Below, in pieces: positions 1 to 20,790 of a stretch of DNA of 64,000 bases; position 1 is the first letter of the stretch; each line of letters begins with the position of its first letter. The notes beneath the pieces are model-generated. The model was not told the DNA's origin. It ran no database searches and saw only the letters and a program-made list of their open reading frames with translations. Where the stretch lies: assembly GCF_964204865.1 (NCBI RefSeq), contig NC_135258.1, positions 11,151,001-11,215,000 of the forward strand, given 5' to 3'. The stretch is from Styela clava (taxonomy: Eukaryota > Chordata > Ascidiacea > Stolidobranchia > Styelidae). The position numbers and the translations under genes were made by a program.

Positions 1-2342
1 ATTTGCGGTTCTTGGCATATTGCTATCTACACCTGAATCCTGAATCATACATGCTGGACTCGAATACTTTTGCAATTTATCGTTTCGATGATGATTTGGT
101 CTTAACTAGTTATTTCGCTATGCATGCTTCAGGATTCAGTTTGTGTCGATAGCAACCGAGAAACGCTCGAGCACATGAAAAGTTGAATCACTTCCATGGC
201 ACATCGACACATTTCCGAAATCCAAATACTGTTTCAGACATCAAATAGAATTATTTTACATTAGCACAAATATGATTTTTTTGCACATGCTTGCTTTTTT
301 ATTAAGTCTATGTGTAAGAGTTCTAGAATAATCGACTGTGCACCCCATTATTGGGTTCGACCTGGCTCTGCGCCACCTGTTTTCTTGAAAATATTTCTGC
401 TGTAATTCAGCTCTATATTTTAATAGAAGTTGAACTAGACAGGAAAAATATAATAATTTTTGTAATCAATCAAGCCATTATTTTCAAATAAGTCATAGCC
501 CTCTGCCATTCAATTCTGAAACCAAGTAATTCAACAAGAAAGTCATGTTTGTGCTCTTGTTATTTCATAGTATGTTTAGCCTTGCTTCGAAATATTTTGC
601 TCCCTCTGATGTTCACAATGGTCAGTGTTGTTTTCCATCCGTGCTACATGTTATAGACAGGTATAGCAGCAGCAGATTCATTTCTCTTCATCTCATAAAA
701 CAACACTGAAGATTGTGAACATAGCAGTGTACTGAAATGTGCAATTTTCAAATCTATTTTTAACGACTTTTCAAAAAGTGACACTGTATTATTTATTTTT
801 TGTTTAAAATTGGATTACTCAGCTCTGTTGAGGATGAGGTAATTTTTGTATTCCTATAAACCGGAGCGAAATATTATTTGGGCATGGCTTTTGCACTTAG
901 TCGGCGAATTCGGCATTGAAATGAAGGTACATTGACCCACATGGCTGTCAGTGGACATATTTTGCTACCCATTTGAAATGTATTTCAACTACTCAATATC
1001 CAATCCATCCCGATATCTTACACTGACAGTCAAGCGCTCGTGGGTTGTAAGCTGACGCAGCAGTTGTTATTGGAAAGACATCTTCCTGGGATTAACTTGT
1101 GCATTTGGACATGTCTGTATCTTGAAAACTTGAAAACCCCAGATAGTTTTTTTTCCAGTAAATGCAACTCTCAGCTGTCACGTTCATTTGCTAAATTGCG
1201 TCTTTATAAATATATTCTGATCTTAGAATTTGGTGTTTGAAACAAAATTCTTGGATCAGTAGCGGAATTGTATCTCAAATTATTTTATCAATTGGCTCGA
1301 AACTAAATTCTATGTGCAATTTGGTATTATTAACATGATGTGCCATGGTAAGATATTGTATGTGCTCATTTTTTAATTAAAAAGCTTCTCTAGAAGGACA
1401 AAATCTACCTGATACAGGATGGTTACTCAGCATATATTTACATCTGTGGTATGAATTAAAGTTAGCAATGGTAAGGCATATGCCAAGTATTGCATATTTT
1501 AATTAAAACCTCAAACTTTGTTTGGCTTTAGTTTCAAAAGTAATTGTTTCTCTCTAATCTGACGTTAATGTTGTTTTTCTTCAAATTTGACATTATTGTT
1601 ACCAAAGGATTCTAGTTCAAATTCTTAGACATATCTAAAAACAAGAATAAATAAAAAAATGTTTTTTGTCAATGACATAATTACAATTACTGATCAAATG
1701 TAACTTCCAAGTACCAGTATTTATTTAAGACATCTTACAATATTTTAATCTTGTTATTTTATTCTTTATCTCTCTGTCATATTTATCAAGTCAATTTAAG
1801 AAAGATTGCACAGAGCTCGTCAGCATTCAACAGAGCAGGACATGAATATCACCATGCCAGATGACTTCTTCGTATCTCTAATAAATATCTCAGGCACCCA
1901 AGGCTACTTATTGTTATGTAAGCGCCGACAAAATGCGGCAACGGTATGGTATATACCAAGTTGGTCCAAGTATATAAATATGGATCTTTTATTTTTATAT
2001 GTATTGTATTACTGTGCATTGTCTTGTATTTTTTGCTATGTGCGCCGCGCTTTGCGAATTCTATGTTCAAATCTTGCTGCATCATTTTCCACTCACAATT
2101 GCTTGACTTTAAATTTCTGCCAAAATTTTTGGTAGATCTATTTGACACAACTTGCAAAAAGTATTCTTGCAAATGTGAGACTCTATGCGGATGAAGCGAA
2201 GTAGAAGCTAATGTAACCATTTATTTCATCAGAGAAAATTCGGCATCTTTGGCTTCATTTCCGGATTCTGCTGCTGCTGCTCTGTGCGATATCAAAACTC
2301 CTTTTTTTCTTATCCTAATTTGTCTTTTATTCTCGCGTTTAG
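1..2342. other. Intron and 5' flank of OGT, no gene seen
   Basis: No TPR-like or other recognisable coding segment was found here on either strand. The first OGT exon in the window starts at 2343 in the middle of the TPR array, so the earlier exons must lie before base 1 and this stretch is best read as a large OGT intron. The short open frames at 1806-2220 on both strands are AT-rich and resemble no family I know. Confidence 0.6.
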
Positions 2343-11430
<9,088 letters not shown>

Positions 11431-12344
11431 ATTTGAAATTGTAGAACTTTATTATGTACAGTTTTAATATGTTGATTTTTCTACTTATAAGATAGCCGTG
11501 GATTGTGGAGGGTGATGGCGTATGAATTTCTTTTTTGCTATCAAATTTGTATTTATTATTTTTGTGCAGCAGCGTATTATATCATGGTTGTAAATGGGTT
11601 GTTAAAACATGCTCAAAACTAGTACTAGAGACTGGCACTATTTTAGTTACTAATATGACTACAAGTCTACAACTTTGAACCCAGAATAGGATACTCTCTC
11701 TGAGAAATTAGTAAATTGCATGCCAGTCCCATCAATATTAGCGTGATATAGTGTAAATTTTCTGCTTGGGTTGTCAGTTGTGTGATGTAGATTATATGTC
11801 TGAGACCATGATCTTATCTTCATCACATGGTCTGCTTTTCATCTATTGGAACATGTAAATTATTGTATTTTATGTCATGCTTTTAATGTTTCTTTTCTGC
11901 AATTGTACTGGAATTTGACGGACTAAGTCATATGGGATAGTGTGTGTTTACAGTTCCAGATTTGAATCATGAAGGATCATTGTTCCTATCAAGTTATTGG
12001 TGATATCTCGTAGCCTCTTAGATTCCAACAAGAATGGACTATCGGAAGTGTTTGCTTTACACACCGAAGGCGTTTCGTGTTCACCATGCTGTAATCTTTC
12101 AGTTGATATGGGACGGGATTTAGAGATTATGGCGGAGCATTGGGTAGTCTGACAAAATAGCCTTGCCAGTAGGATGTCAATCATGTAACACGCCTGCCAT
12201 TACATTTATACGAGGGAGATTTCTTCGCAGAACTTTCGTTGTTCGGAACAACCATTTTGCTACATTAGCCCCCTCTCTCTTGAATGTTGGCCCACAATTG
12301 CCGATTAGTGTCGAACCGAATGCATTTGTTTTTGCAAATTCCAC
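11431..12344. other. OGT 3' UTR and intergenic, with unidentified minus-strand frames
   Basis: The first few hundred bases are presumably the OGT 3' UTR, though I see no clear AATAAA near the stop. At 11948-12365 on the minus strand two overlapping open frames (62 and 78 codons) follow each other with a frame change near 12177-12184. Their composition is less AT-biased than the neighbourhood and the second ends at a normal stop. I recognise no family. They could be the end of a decayed gene into which the hAT element at 12353 inserted, or chance. Confidence 0.3.
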
Positions 12345-12992
12345 GTCACCGGCAGGGATGGCCAATTCGAATATCGGAATTAGCGTTCATAAGAATATCG
12401 AATATTTGTGTGACGTCACACATTTTCGACGCCGCTTCCATGACGTTTCCGTTGATTGAAAACATTCTCGATAGAAATTTGCGCGTGATTGTTTTCATCA
12501 CTCATCAGCGTAACGTGTTATTTAGGCCGTAAGCGCCTTTACGTTTGTGCTATTTTCTCTAAAACGAAAGTTCTCCACAAATTTGTTCCACGATAACGAT
12601 GACAATTATTTTATTTTTGTACGCGCACGGAATTGTGAATCTGGTAAATACGTTCATCGGCGGCGAGTTTCTAAAGACAACGCAACTTTTTGATTGAAAA
12701 GCGGCAATTTAAAATACTGAAAATAAAACCGCAAACAATATAAGTTTTATTGAGGCCCGCGAAAATTTATAAAACGCTTTTCTAGGCAGTGAAAATCGCA
12801 AAATTTCGTGGGCCTACCGTTCACATTATGTTTGGTCGGGCGTTTAGAAACATATCGTCACGAATTGAGGGCGGGATTTGCCTGATTATTCATTACTTTA
12901 AATTGCCGTCGAATATTTTCGTGTTAACATTATACAAGGTTTGAAACGCGACTTTTTCCCGGGTTGTGAGGATGTATATAATTAATCTAAAG

Positions 12993-14310
12993 CAACCTTT
13001 TCGAAGCCAAGGGCTACTTTTTGGGTACAGATTAAGCTGCGGGCTACCAGTTCAATTTACACTTCTAAAAATATCAGTTGCTCGATTGAGCTTCAATTAT
13101 TGATATAATTACTGGTATTTAGTGAAGTATAGACACTAATAAACTTTAGGATTCTTCAGGAAATCAAACGATTATCACAACTTTGCAAATAAATTTCTAT
13201 CAATAACACTTGTATTTCAAAACTGAGTGTTTTTAAATTGATTTTCAACACTCTGCACAAGTCTAAGATAAAATGAACTTAACAGTTGTACTATCAAATG
13301 TTGCAGAGTATTATACTCCGACGAGTAACTTGACACTGTTACTCTGAGCGAGTCTTGCAGATTTTCATCAGTGAGGCGTGTTCCAAGTGGAGTGAGTCGC
13401 GGCGCTATGGACAATCGTGTTAAGCGTTAGGTTCGCAGGTTAGAATCCCATGCGGGAATAGTTATGTGCGAAAGGATTGCTGGACTCCTCGCCGCCGTAG
13501 TGTGGTTCACGTAACCACTGGTCGGTTAAGGCTTCCTTCGCCATCAAGTCCAGGCTTCCGGAAACAAATAACTAACTATACCCGACATCGAGTGGTAACC
13601 GGCGAGAAGCCGTGGTTGTCATATGATTGATCCGTCCTAACGGCTATCTTCTCCCCCGGGAGAAATATGTAAATCTCCTCCTATCCTGAGTTTATGTCAA
13701 AAATGTTGATTCGAAAGGATAGGTTGAAACAAACGATGGTCTCGTAAAATAGGATTACTGTATGATTTGAATCGCAAGCTTTTTCTGTCCGTACTGTGCT
13801 GACCAGTGGGTAGTTAGCGCGGAAGATTACGTGACAAGATGTAAAATATCTTTCCGCTTTGCCGTCGCTAAAATCGCCCCACTAATGAGACACACGCAGG
13901 CTGTTTTCATGATGGTATAAATATATCCACCTCCCATTCATCGTGAAAATAATGGATTTTTCTTTGGAATCAATAATTGTATTATTACTGCTCCGCTAAC
14001 CAACGGACAAGAAAAAGCGCGGGTTCGTGGAAAGTGATCTCAGTGTGATGTCATAATTGGAAGAGTGTTAATTGACCCGTCACATTACTGAGGTCAAATA
14101 AAAATAAGGTTGATGGTTACAATAATAAATATAGTGTCATTTCTAGTTCCCATATAAGTGTGATTTATACTAAAATAGCAGACAAAATTTAATTGATGTA
14201 GCTTACTTATAAGAGCCGTTATTAAACTTAGTTTGGAACAGACCTGCGGGCGACTCATATGGTCTTCGCGGGTGACTTGGTGCCCGCGGGCAACGCGTTG
14301 GTGACCCCTG
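12993..14310. mobile_element. Nested hAT-like element
   Basis: A perfect 8-bp duplication atctaaag (12985-12992 and 14311-14318) brackets 1318 bp. The right end runs …GCGTTGGTGACCCCTG, a typical hAT terminus. The left end begins CAACCTTTTCGAAG and seems to have lost the expected CAGGGGTC start, so the left inverted repeat is truncated. It interrupts the larger hAT element and is therefore younger. It carries a tRNA-like SINE. Confidence 0.75.
13390..13690 (+). repeat. tRNA-derived SINE-like sequence
   Basis: A GC-richer block inside the nested element contains a B-box-like AGGTTAGAATCCC about 45 bp after an A-box-like GCGGCGCTATGG. It is followed by a tRNA-unrelated body with GGTAACCGGCGAGAAGCCG and a CTCCCCCGGGAG stem. 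The spacing and order suit a Pol III SINE. I could not match it to a named family, and the ends are not sharp. Confidence 0.45.
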
Positions 14311-15622
14311 ATCTAAAGTATATTCAATCAATTTTATTGTGATGAAATAAATTTTACTCTGAGATGTTACAGCAGATTTATGGATTTTTCGAACGGTTTT
14401 ATCTAAAAATAAGAGAGAGAGTGTCAGCATTTCGATTAAGCGGAGTTACTGTTAACAAGTAGGCCTACATCTAAATATTTGCCGAATTCGCAAAATACGG
14501 ATCTAAACATTATTTAATTAATCGGGCAGTTTACCACACGTTTTTATTCTTATGATCTCGGATTGCAATGGTATATAAGAGTGGTGAGGATTTTATTTTG
14601 TCGACGCAACCGCAGGTTAAATTGAAGACAATTAAATTAATAAAGCAAGACATTTTAAATATGCCCGAATCGGTCACAAAAACATCACTTTGCACAACAG
14701 AAAAATATATATTCGTTGTTATATCATTTGTTGTAAAAGTCGACTCTTTTAACAGGTGGCATAATCGCGGCGATGAATATGTATTTTTGATTTACTGCTA
14801 AACTTTATATGTATATTCATTGTATGAAATGAATTATACACTACACGTAACAGGATATTATATCATTATTTGAGATTTTTCTAACGGCGATACCGAGTTG
14901 GCAAGATTGCAAAAATACGTATTAAAATTAAATACTTCAGGCGGTTTATCTCGTACTTTTAGGTCACAAATCGCTGTGGACCGAATAATAATGTTTTTTT
15001 TGACGTAAGAAGAAGCAACCGCGAGTTACGTTGGACACATTAAATTAATATATAAAGATATTTTAGAATCTCGTAGTTGTCATGGATTGAATATTTTATG
15101 TAACAGTATGATCATTATACACTGAAAAGACGGCTCTTTTAACGAGCGCGGAATCGCGGTGGATGTTACAGGCGGCAATGGGAATTTCCGATTTCGAAAT
15201 TCCTGGCTGCGCGGCTGGCAGTGGTGGTCATCTATTCTCTATTAATTTATTTCTAATTTCAAACACAACAATATGTTACACATATTAACAATATGGTTTA
15301 CATAAATTAATATACAAATATACTGGTAGGTAGTAGAATACTCTAAGCCCAAAAAGTAGAATTTTTAAAGGCATAATGGATTTTGATTTTTGTTGCTTGT
15401 TTCAGTTGCCTGTATTGCCATTGTACATATACTGTTGGTTTGTGGCTTTATTCTGATATTTCTATTGAAGCTTATTTCCTAATTTACTGGGTTTTAATAA
15501 CTAAAACAAAAATGTGTTATTTTCCATTTTAGAATGTATTCGGAATTCCAGATTCGAAAACATTATTTTAGAATGTATTCGGAATAGTTTAGTATTCGGA
15601 AATGGCCATCCCTGGTCACCGG

Positions 15623-16155
15623 TAACAATTGATCAGGTTTGGACTGTCCAGAATCCGGTATCACAATGTAAAATTGCCAGTTTTCTGTTCATTTGAAATT
15701 GGTGGCGTGATAAACCGAAAACGAAATACGCATTCAATTGATCAAGTTTCTACGCATTACAGCAAAAAACGTGCACGTATTTTCCGATTGTAGTTATGAC
15801 TGTCAATAGATCATTGCTTTCGCTAAACGTTCGATTTTAGCCCAGTTGTCAATGAGGTCAGAGTTTGGCGAATTACAATTTTTATCTGTGTTCCGGCCAT
15901 AGTCATAACAGATATTGGAATTTGTTTACATATTGTCGCCTTATTTAATGAAGATGAACGAATATAATATGATTTTTTATATTTATGATTATAATATAAT
16001 TTAATCGAGTTTACAACACATTTATGGTAACTAGGCAAATTCGAAACGTTGAGAGCAGAAAAATATCTCACACCCCTCAATTTATAAAAACTTTGTATTT
16101 GGTTATGTAAACTCGGTGGTCAGAAATATAATAATTAAGAATGAAAAGTTTACTT
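15623..16155. other. Intergenic, no feature seen
   Basis: AT-rich sequence between the hAT target duplication and the stop of the first methyltransferase gene. It should contain that gene's 3' UTR, which runs to lower coordinates. No gene, RNA or clear repeat was recognised. Confidence 0.5.
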
Positions 16156-16983
16156 CTAAGGTCTTCCTGAAAGAAGTATGAACACATCCCACGTGACGAA
16201 TAAGTTTACTTCATCATCACGCAAGTGCTCCACGTCCCAAAGTTTTTTCAAATCATTGCCGAAATCCTTTAAAATATCCGACTGACTATCCTCTTTATTT
16301 TTCAAAAATGTGTGATAGCTTGACCACGTCGAAACATATTTTGAAAAATCCTCCAGACTTAACTCTTTTTCGATTTTGTGACAATCAATCCTGGCTTTGT
16401 CTTCACAAGGTATCATGTCAAATATCCTGCTATACTTGTCGGCCACATGACTGTTTCGTTCATGCCAGATACATTTGGAACGGAGATTAAGCAAAATTGA
16501 AGCAGCACTTGGATCCGGACTCCTATCCAATTGAGTAATATTTGGTTTCCAATACGCGTAGAGAGCAATGCTACCACTAGGCTTCAGCACTCTGCTGCAT
16601 TCCTTGAAAAAACATTCAAAATCAACCCAGTGAATTGAAATTCCAGCACAGACGAGGTCCACGGATTCGTCGTCAACAGGAATGCTTTCAGCTTTCCCCA
16701 CCAAGTACGTAACGTTTGCTGCAGAGTTGCACATCTTTGCTTGCTCGATTTGATTTTCACTTGGATCGATACCTATAATTTCTGATACGTAAGGTTGAAA
16801 AAGTTTAGTTGATTGCCCAGTGCCACATCCAATGTCGACCATTACCGGTATATTGTCACCTTTTTGTAACCCGCTTTTCCTGCTTACATAACTAATGATT
16901 TCTTCTGCGACTGAAATGGGATAATCAGGTCTATAAACTGCATATGTTTTGGCGTGATTCTCCTTTTCGAAAAGCCGTATCAT
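16156..16983 (-). CDS. Class I SAM-dependent methyltransferase, copy 1
   Basis: Predicted to transfer a methyl group from S-adenosylmethionine to an unknown substrate in the cytosol. The 275-residue frame has the Rossmann SAM signature: motif I VDIGCGTGQS (about residues 49-58), then IIGIDPSENQIEQA (acidic post-I), AESIPVDDESVDLVCAG, and HWVDFECFFKECSRVLKPSG before the IALYAY strand. This is the Methyltransf_11-like family that includes trans-aconitate-methyltransferase-like proteins. I chose the Met of MIRLF because the paralogue shares it and alignment stops just upstream. The same frame stays open to 17124, but that extension is not conserved in frame in copy 2, and a CTGTTATAG acceptor-like site lies just before, so it may be 5' UTR or intron. 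No intron is seen in the body. It is a tandem duplicate of copy 2, about 1.5 kb away. Confidence 0.9.
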   Translation of the reverse strand: MIRLFEKENHAKTYAVYRPDYPISVAEEIISYVSRKSGLQKGDNIPVMVDIGCGTGQSTKLFQPYVSEIIGIDPSENQIEQAKMCNSAANVTYLVGKAESIPVDDESVDLVCAGISIHWVDFECFFKECSRVLKPSGSIALYAYWKPNITQLDRSPDPSAASILLNLRSKCIWHERNSHVADKYSRIFDMIPCEDKARIDCHKIEKELSLEDFSKYVSTWSSYHTFLKNKEDSQSDILKDFGNDLKKLWDVEHLRDDEVNLFVTWDVFILLSGRP

Positions 16984-17690
16984 AATGACGTTCAACCTCC
17001 TATAACAGTGACAGTTGCAGCTAAAACGGCCTTCGGGCAAACATATTACACAGCGGTTGTTATGCTTCAATGAGCTTTGTAAATATCCGGAACAGGAAGG
17101 TCTTTGCAAACAACTTAACATCATGATATGCTTTTGACAGGTTCAGTAAACGCAACGGCGTCGTTTCAGAGTTTGTACGACTGGTGTTATTAGTTAAGTC
17201 TACCATACAATATAAAGAGTATTGAATATATGGCATGGTAAATTGCTACTATCCAGCTAACCCTATCCAAGGCTAATTTACAAACGGATAAAAGGCGACA
17301 CAAAGGATAAAAATCACAATAAAGTACTCTGGAAATTAAATTTGGGTTCCGATTTCACTCCTTTAATCATATTTAACTTTTGTCGCCACTCGTCGATGCC
17401 CGCTTATTACTTATTATTTGCGCTTGTAACCAAGCCTACAGTTCTACCCGAAATAATAAAAAGAGAGTCAATGCAATATTTATAACACGAGGCATGAATT
17501 AATGGGAAAATGTCTCATACACATCAATTTAGAAACATTTGACTACCCCTCTATTAAATGAACGGTGGTATACCGTTGGTCAATCAACATCATACAAAAC
17601 TTGATATTTGGTTATGTAAAATTCGGTGCCAATTAGAACACGCATATGATATTGGTCAGAAATATGATATTTAGGAATGAAAGTTCACTT
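16984..17690. other. Spacer between the methyltransferase copies
   Basis: The part next to copy 1 (16984-17250) is duplicated upstream of copy 2 (18519-18740). The part next to copy 2 (17540-17690) resembles the 3' flank of copy 1. No separate gene is seen. It should hold the promoter of copy 1 and the 3' end of copy 2. Confidence 0.55.
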
Positions 17691-18518
17691 CTAAGGTCTT
17701 CCTGAAAGAAGTATGAACACATCCCACGAGACGAATAATTTCACTTCATCATCACGTAAGTGCTCCACATGCCAAAGTTTTTTCAAATCATTGCCGAAAT
17801 CCTTTAAAATATCAGACTGACTATCATTTTTATTTTTCAAAAACGTGTGATAGCTTGACCACGTCGAAACATATTTTGAAAATTCCTCCAGACTTAACTC
17901 TTTTTCGATTTTGTGACAATCAGACCTAGTTTTATCCTCAGCAGATATCATGTCAAATATTCTACTGTACTTGTCGCCGACATGACTGGTTCGTTCATGC
18001 CAGATACATTTGGAATGGAGATTGAAAAAAATTGAAGCAGCACTTGGATCCGGACTCCTATCCAACTGGGTAATATTTGGTTTCCCACACGCGTAGAGAG
18101 CTATGCTACCACTGGGCTTCAGCACTCTGCTGCATTCCTTGAAAAAACATTCAAAATCAACCCAGTGTATTGAAGTTCCAGCACAAACAATGTCCACGGA
18201 TTCGTCTTCAACAGGAATGCTTTCAGCTTTTCCCACCATGTACGTAACATTTGCTGCAAAGTTGCATATCTTTGCTTGCTCGATTTGATTTTCACTTGGA
18301 TCGATACCTATAATTTTTGATACGTATGGTTGAAAAAGTTTAGTTGATTGCCCGGTGCCACATCCAATGTCGACCATTACCGGTATATTATCACCTTTTT
18401 GTAACCCGCTTTTCCTGCTTACATAACTAATGATTTCTTCTGCGACTGAAATGGGATAATCAGGTCTATAAACTGCATATGTTTTGGCGTGATTCTCTTC
18501 CTCGAAAAGCCTTATCAT
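17691..18518 (-). CDS. Class I SAM-dependent methyltransferase, copy 2
   Basis: This is the tandem paralogue of copy 1, also 275 residues from the shared Met of MIRLF; an in-frame Met four codons earlier (18530) is an alternative start. The SAM motifs are conserved: VDIGCGTGQS, IIGIDPSENQIEQA, AESIPVEDESVDIVCAG, HWVDFECFFKECSRVLKPSG. Differences from copy 1 are mostly substitutions (for example YGKAES region L to M, CIWHERTSHV for CIWHERNSHV), with no length change and no stops, so both copies appear functional. Flanks of a few hundred bp on both sides are also duplicated. A likely shared catalytic role; the substrate is unknown. Confidence 0.9.
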   Translation of the reverse strand: MIRLFEEENHAKTYAVYRPDYPISVAEEIISYVSRKSGLQKGDNIPVMVDIGCGTGQSTKLFQPYVSKIIGIDPSENQIEQAKICNFAANVTYMVGKAESIPVEDESVDIVCAGTSIHWVDFECFFKECSRVLKPSGSIALYACGKPNITQLDRSPDPSAASIFFNLHSKCIWHERTSHVGDKYSRIFDMISAEDKTRSDCHKIEKELSLEEFSKYVSTWSSYHTFLKNKNDSQSDILKDFGNDLKKLWHVEHLRDDEVKLFVSWDVFILLSGRP

Positions 18519-18750
18519 AATGACGTTCAACTTGCTATAACAGTGGCAATCGCAACTAAAACGGCAAACATATTACACAGCATTTGTTATGCTTCAATGA
18601 GCTTTGTAAATATTCGGAACATGAAGTGATTGCAAACAACTTAATATCATGCTTTTGATACGTTCGTTAAACGCAACGGCGTCGTTTGAAAGTCAGTAAA
18701 ACGAATGTTAATCGCCTTAGTCTAGCATACAATATAAGGAGTATTGAATA

Positions 18751-18938
18751 GTTCCATTACATTTGAACCCGCGTACATTTCAACCCACGACAATTGCACC
18801 TACATACTATTGCACCTATGAGAATTTTTTTTTGTTTTGCGGATATTTGAACCCATACTAACCCTAACCCATGGGTTTTAGCACCCGCATATAGATTGAA
18901 CGAGCGGATATACACATGGGTTCAAATGTACGGTCACC
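18751..18938. mobile_element. 188-bp MITE upstream of methyltransferase copy 2
   Basis: A segment absent from the matching flank of copy 1 is bracketed by a 10-bp direct repeat gtattgaata (18741-18750 and 18939-18948). Its ends are inverted around TACATTTGAACCC / GGGTTCAAATGTA. The interior repeats variants of TTTGAACCC, TTTCAACCC and ATTGCACC and has a short ACTAACCCTAACCC run. A 9-10 bp duplication would fit a Mutator-like origin, but no family match is claimed. Confidence 0.75.
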
Positions 18939-18948
18939 GTATTGAATA

Positions 18949-20790
18949 TATGACATGGTGAATTGCCACTATCACTATCTTGCCACACCACATGGCTGCT
19001 TTACAAACGGATAAAAGGCGACATAAAAGATAAAAAGCTGAATAAAATTAAAGATAAGAGATACGTTTGAGCTCATTCAGAAATAAAATTGGCCTCCGCA
19101 TATCGGTGTATATACCCATTCAAAAGCCTAAGTGGTGTGAAATCCCTGGAATATCAATGCCAACCTTTAAAGGCCAGTGATAAACTAATAGAGATTCGTG
19201 GGGAAACATTATTTTAGACATCCTTTTAAGACTCAAATGGTCGCTGCAAATTAGAGGTCTTCTTTAAAGGTGGGTTATCACGCGAACATTTTTGTGGTAA
19301 ATTTGATTTCTATATAATTTTGGCGTTTACCGCTTGCAGAAAGTGGACTTCGTTTGCGAGACAGAAATTTTAAAAGTCAACCCTGCCGAAATCGAACGCA
19401 AATTAGTATGTCCCGTTGATGGCCTCGAACTGAGAACTCGTTCGCGTATTTTGCATTAGGTCAAAGGCAATTCTATCAAACGTTGTGGTGGTTTGAATAC
19501 ATACCAATATTTTCAAATAATATCATTGCATTATCAGAAATTACAGTAAACTTGACGAATCAAGATCAAGATAGACTCGATCTCTGATGGCCCCCCATAG
19601 TAATGTAAATATATATCATTTTTCCGATATCACGAGTCTACTACGCCGACGAGTTGTTTCTACTACGTCATCAGTGGACTCTACTAATGTATCATAATAA
19701 TGGTACTTTACAGGCTTGACTTATAAAAATTCGTGTCTCGCAAACGAAGTCCACTCTATGTAAGCGGTAAACGCCAAAAATCCTAAAAAATCATATAAAA
19801 TCAAATTAGCAACAAAAACCTTTGAGTTATGGAGGCAAACGCAGGAAAGGAATAAACCAAACAAGGTAACGTCAAGCTACTATCTATGAGAATAGGCGAG
19901 TATTAACATTTGTCTTGTGCCAGAAAACTAAATTTTCGCATATCATTCTTATTTCTACGGACCTAAAAAGTCAGTTGAAGGGGTATTCCAACCAATACTC
20001 ATTTCCTTTCCCACACAAATAATATTTCATGTTTATGAAATTTTTTAACTCCACGTAGTCTGTCTGCGTCACTCGAATAGTAGTCGTTTTAGTCGACTTT
20101 GTTTTCGGAAATAAAACCCAATTGTTCCACGCAGGTACAAAATGGACGTTCATGGACGTTGAACATTAGGCAAGTTAGGCTTCATCCAGAAATAAAGTTG
20201 GCCCTTGCATATTGGTGGATTCTCACACATAGGCTTGTTTGGAGTGAATGCCTGTATGAATAAGTCGCCCAATTAAGGTCGAGGCAATATATATAACACG
20301 AGGCATCAATTAATGGATATTCATGAGCAAACATTTATTGACATGAATGGATTACATATGATGAAAACTTGTAATCGACGGGTGAAATTTCATAATTCAA
20401 AATAAAATGATAAAAATAAATAAAAACTTTATTTGATAAACTGCATCTGATTTTGTTGTTTTGCCGCTGATAGCGTTTACAAAATGCAAAACCCAATAGA
20501 ACGCCATGCTTACCTTTAAGCTAATGCAAAATTACGCCGACAAATACTTTGTACCACGTCATCAGTGAACCATACTGAAGTATCATATATGATATTCTTC
20601 AGGCTTAACTGTTAAAAAATTGTGTTTCGAACGCAAAAAATCAAATTCGCAACAAAAAAATTTCCGCGATACCTTTAAGTAATGTGGTAAACACAGGCAA
20701 GAAAAAAGCCCAACAGTGTAATGTTAGACTGGCAAGAAGAGGCGGGTATCAACATTTCCCTTGTGCCAGAAAACAAAATCTAGTATAATT
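18949..20790. repeat. Upstream repeat blocks of ficolin-like unit A
   Basis: No gene is supported. From about 19911 the sequence is a recurrent block that reappears before or between the other units: the TTTCGCATATCATTCTTATT segment and the ACAAAATGGACGT…CATCCAGAAATAAAGTTG segment recur near 27745, 28555, 34765, 36270, 42110 and 47695. The repeated GACGAAGTCCAC / GCGTTTACCGC motif near 19320 and 19745 is inverted. Confidence 0.6.

Larger units (their letters stand above)
12353..15614. mobile_element. 3.3-kb hAT element with a nested insertion
   Basis: The left end CAGGGATGGCCAATTCGAAT and the inverted right end (…AATGGCCATCCCTG) are flanked by a perfect 8-bp duplication gtcaccgg (12345-12352 and 15615-15622). 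No transposase frame is visible. The interior is related, in the opposite orientation, to 7037-9634: the GCGGCAA / AATACT / CCGCAAACAATAT segment at about 12700 matches the reverse of about 8750, and the GGCTCTTTTAAC modules at about 14738 and 15125 match the reverse of those near 7661 and 8063. It contains the younger insertion at 12993-14310. Confidence 0.87.

Noticed and set aside
1806-2220. Overlapping frames of 109 and 123 codons on opposite strands
   Set aside because: No family resemblance, and they lie in an AT-rich stretch just before an OGT acceptor.
16984-17124. 47-residue N-terminal extension of methyltransferase copy 1
   Set aside because: The paralogous sequence of copy 2 does not keep the frame and a likely acceptor lies just upstream of the shared Met.
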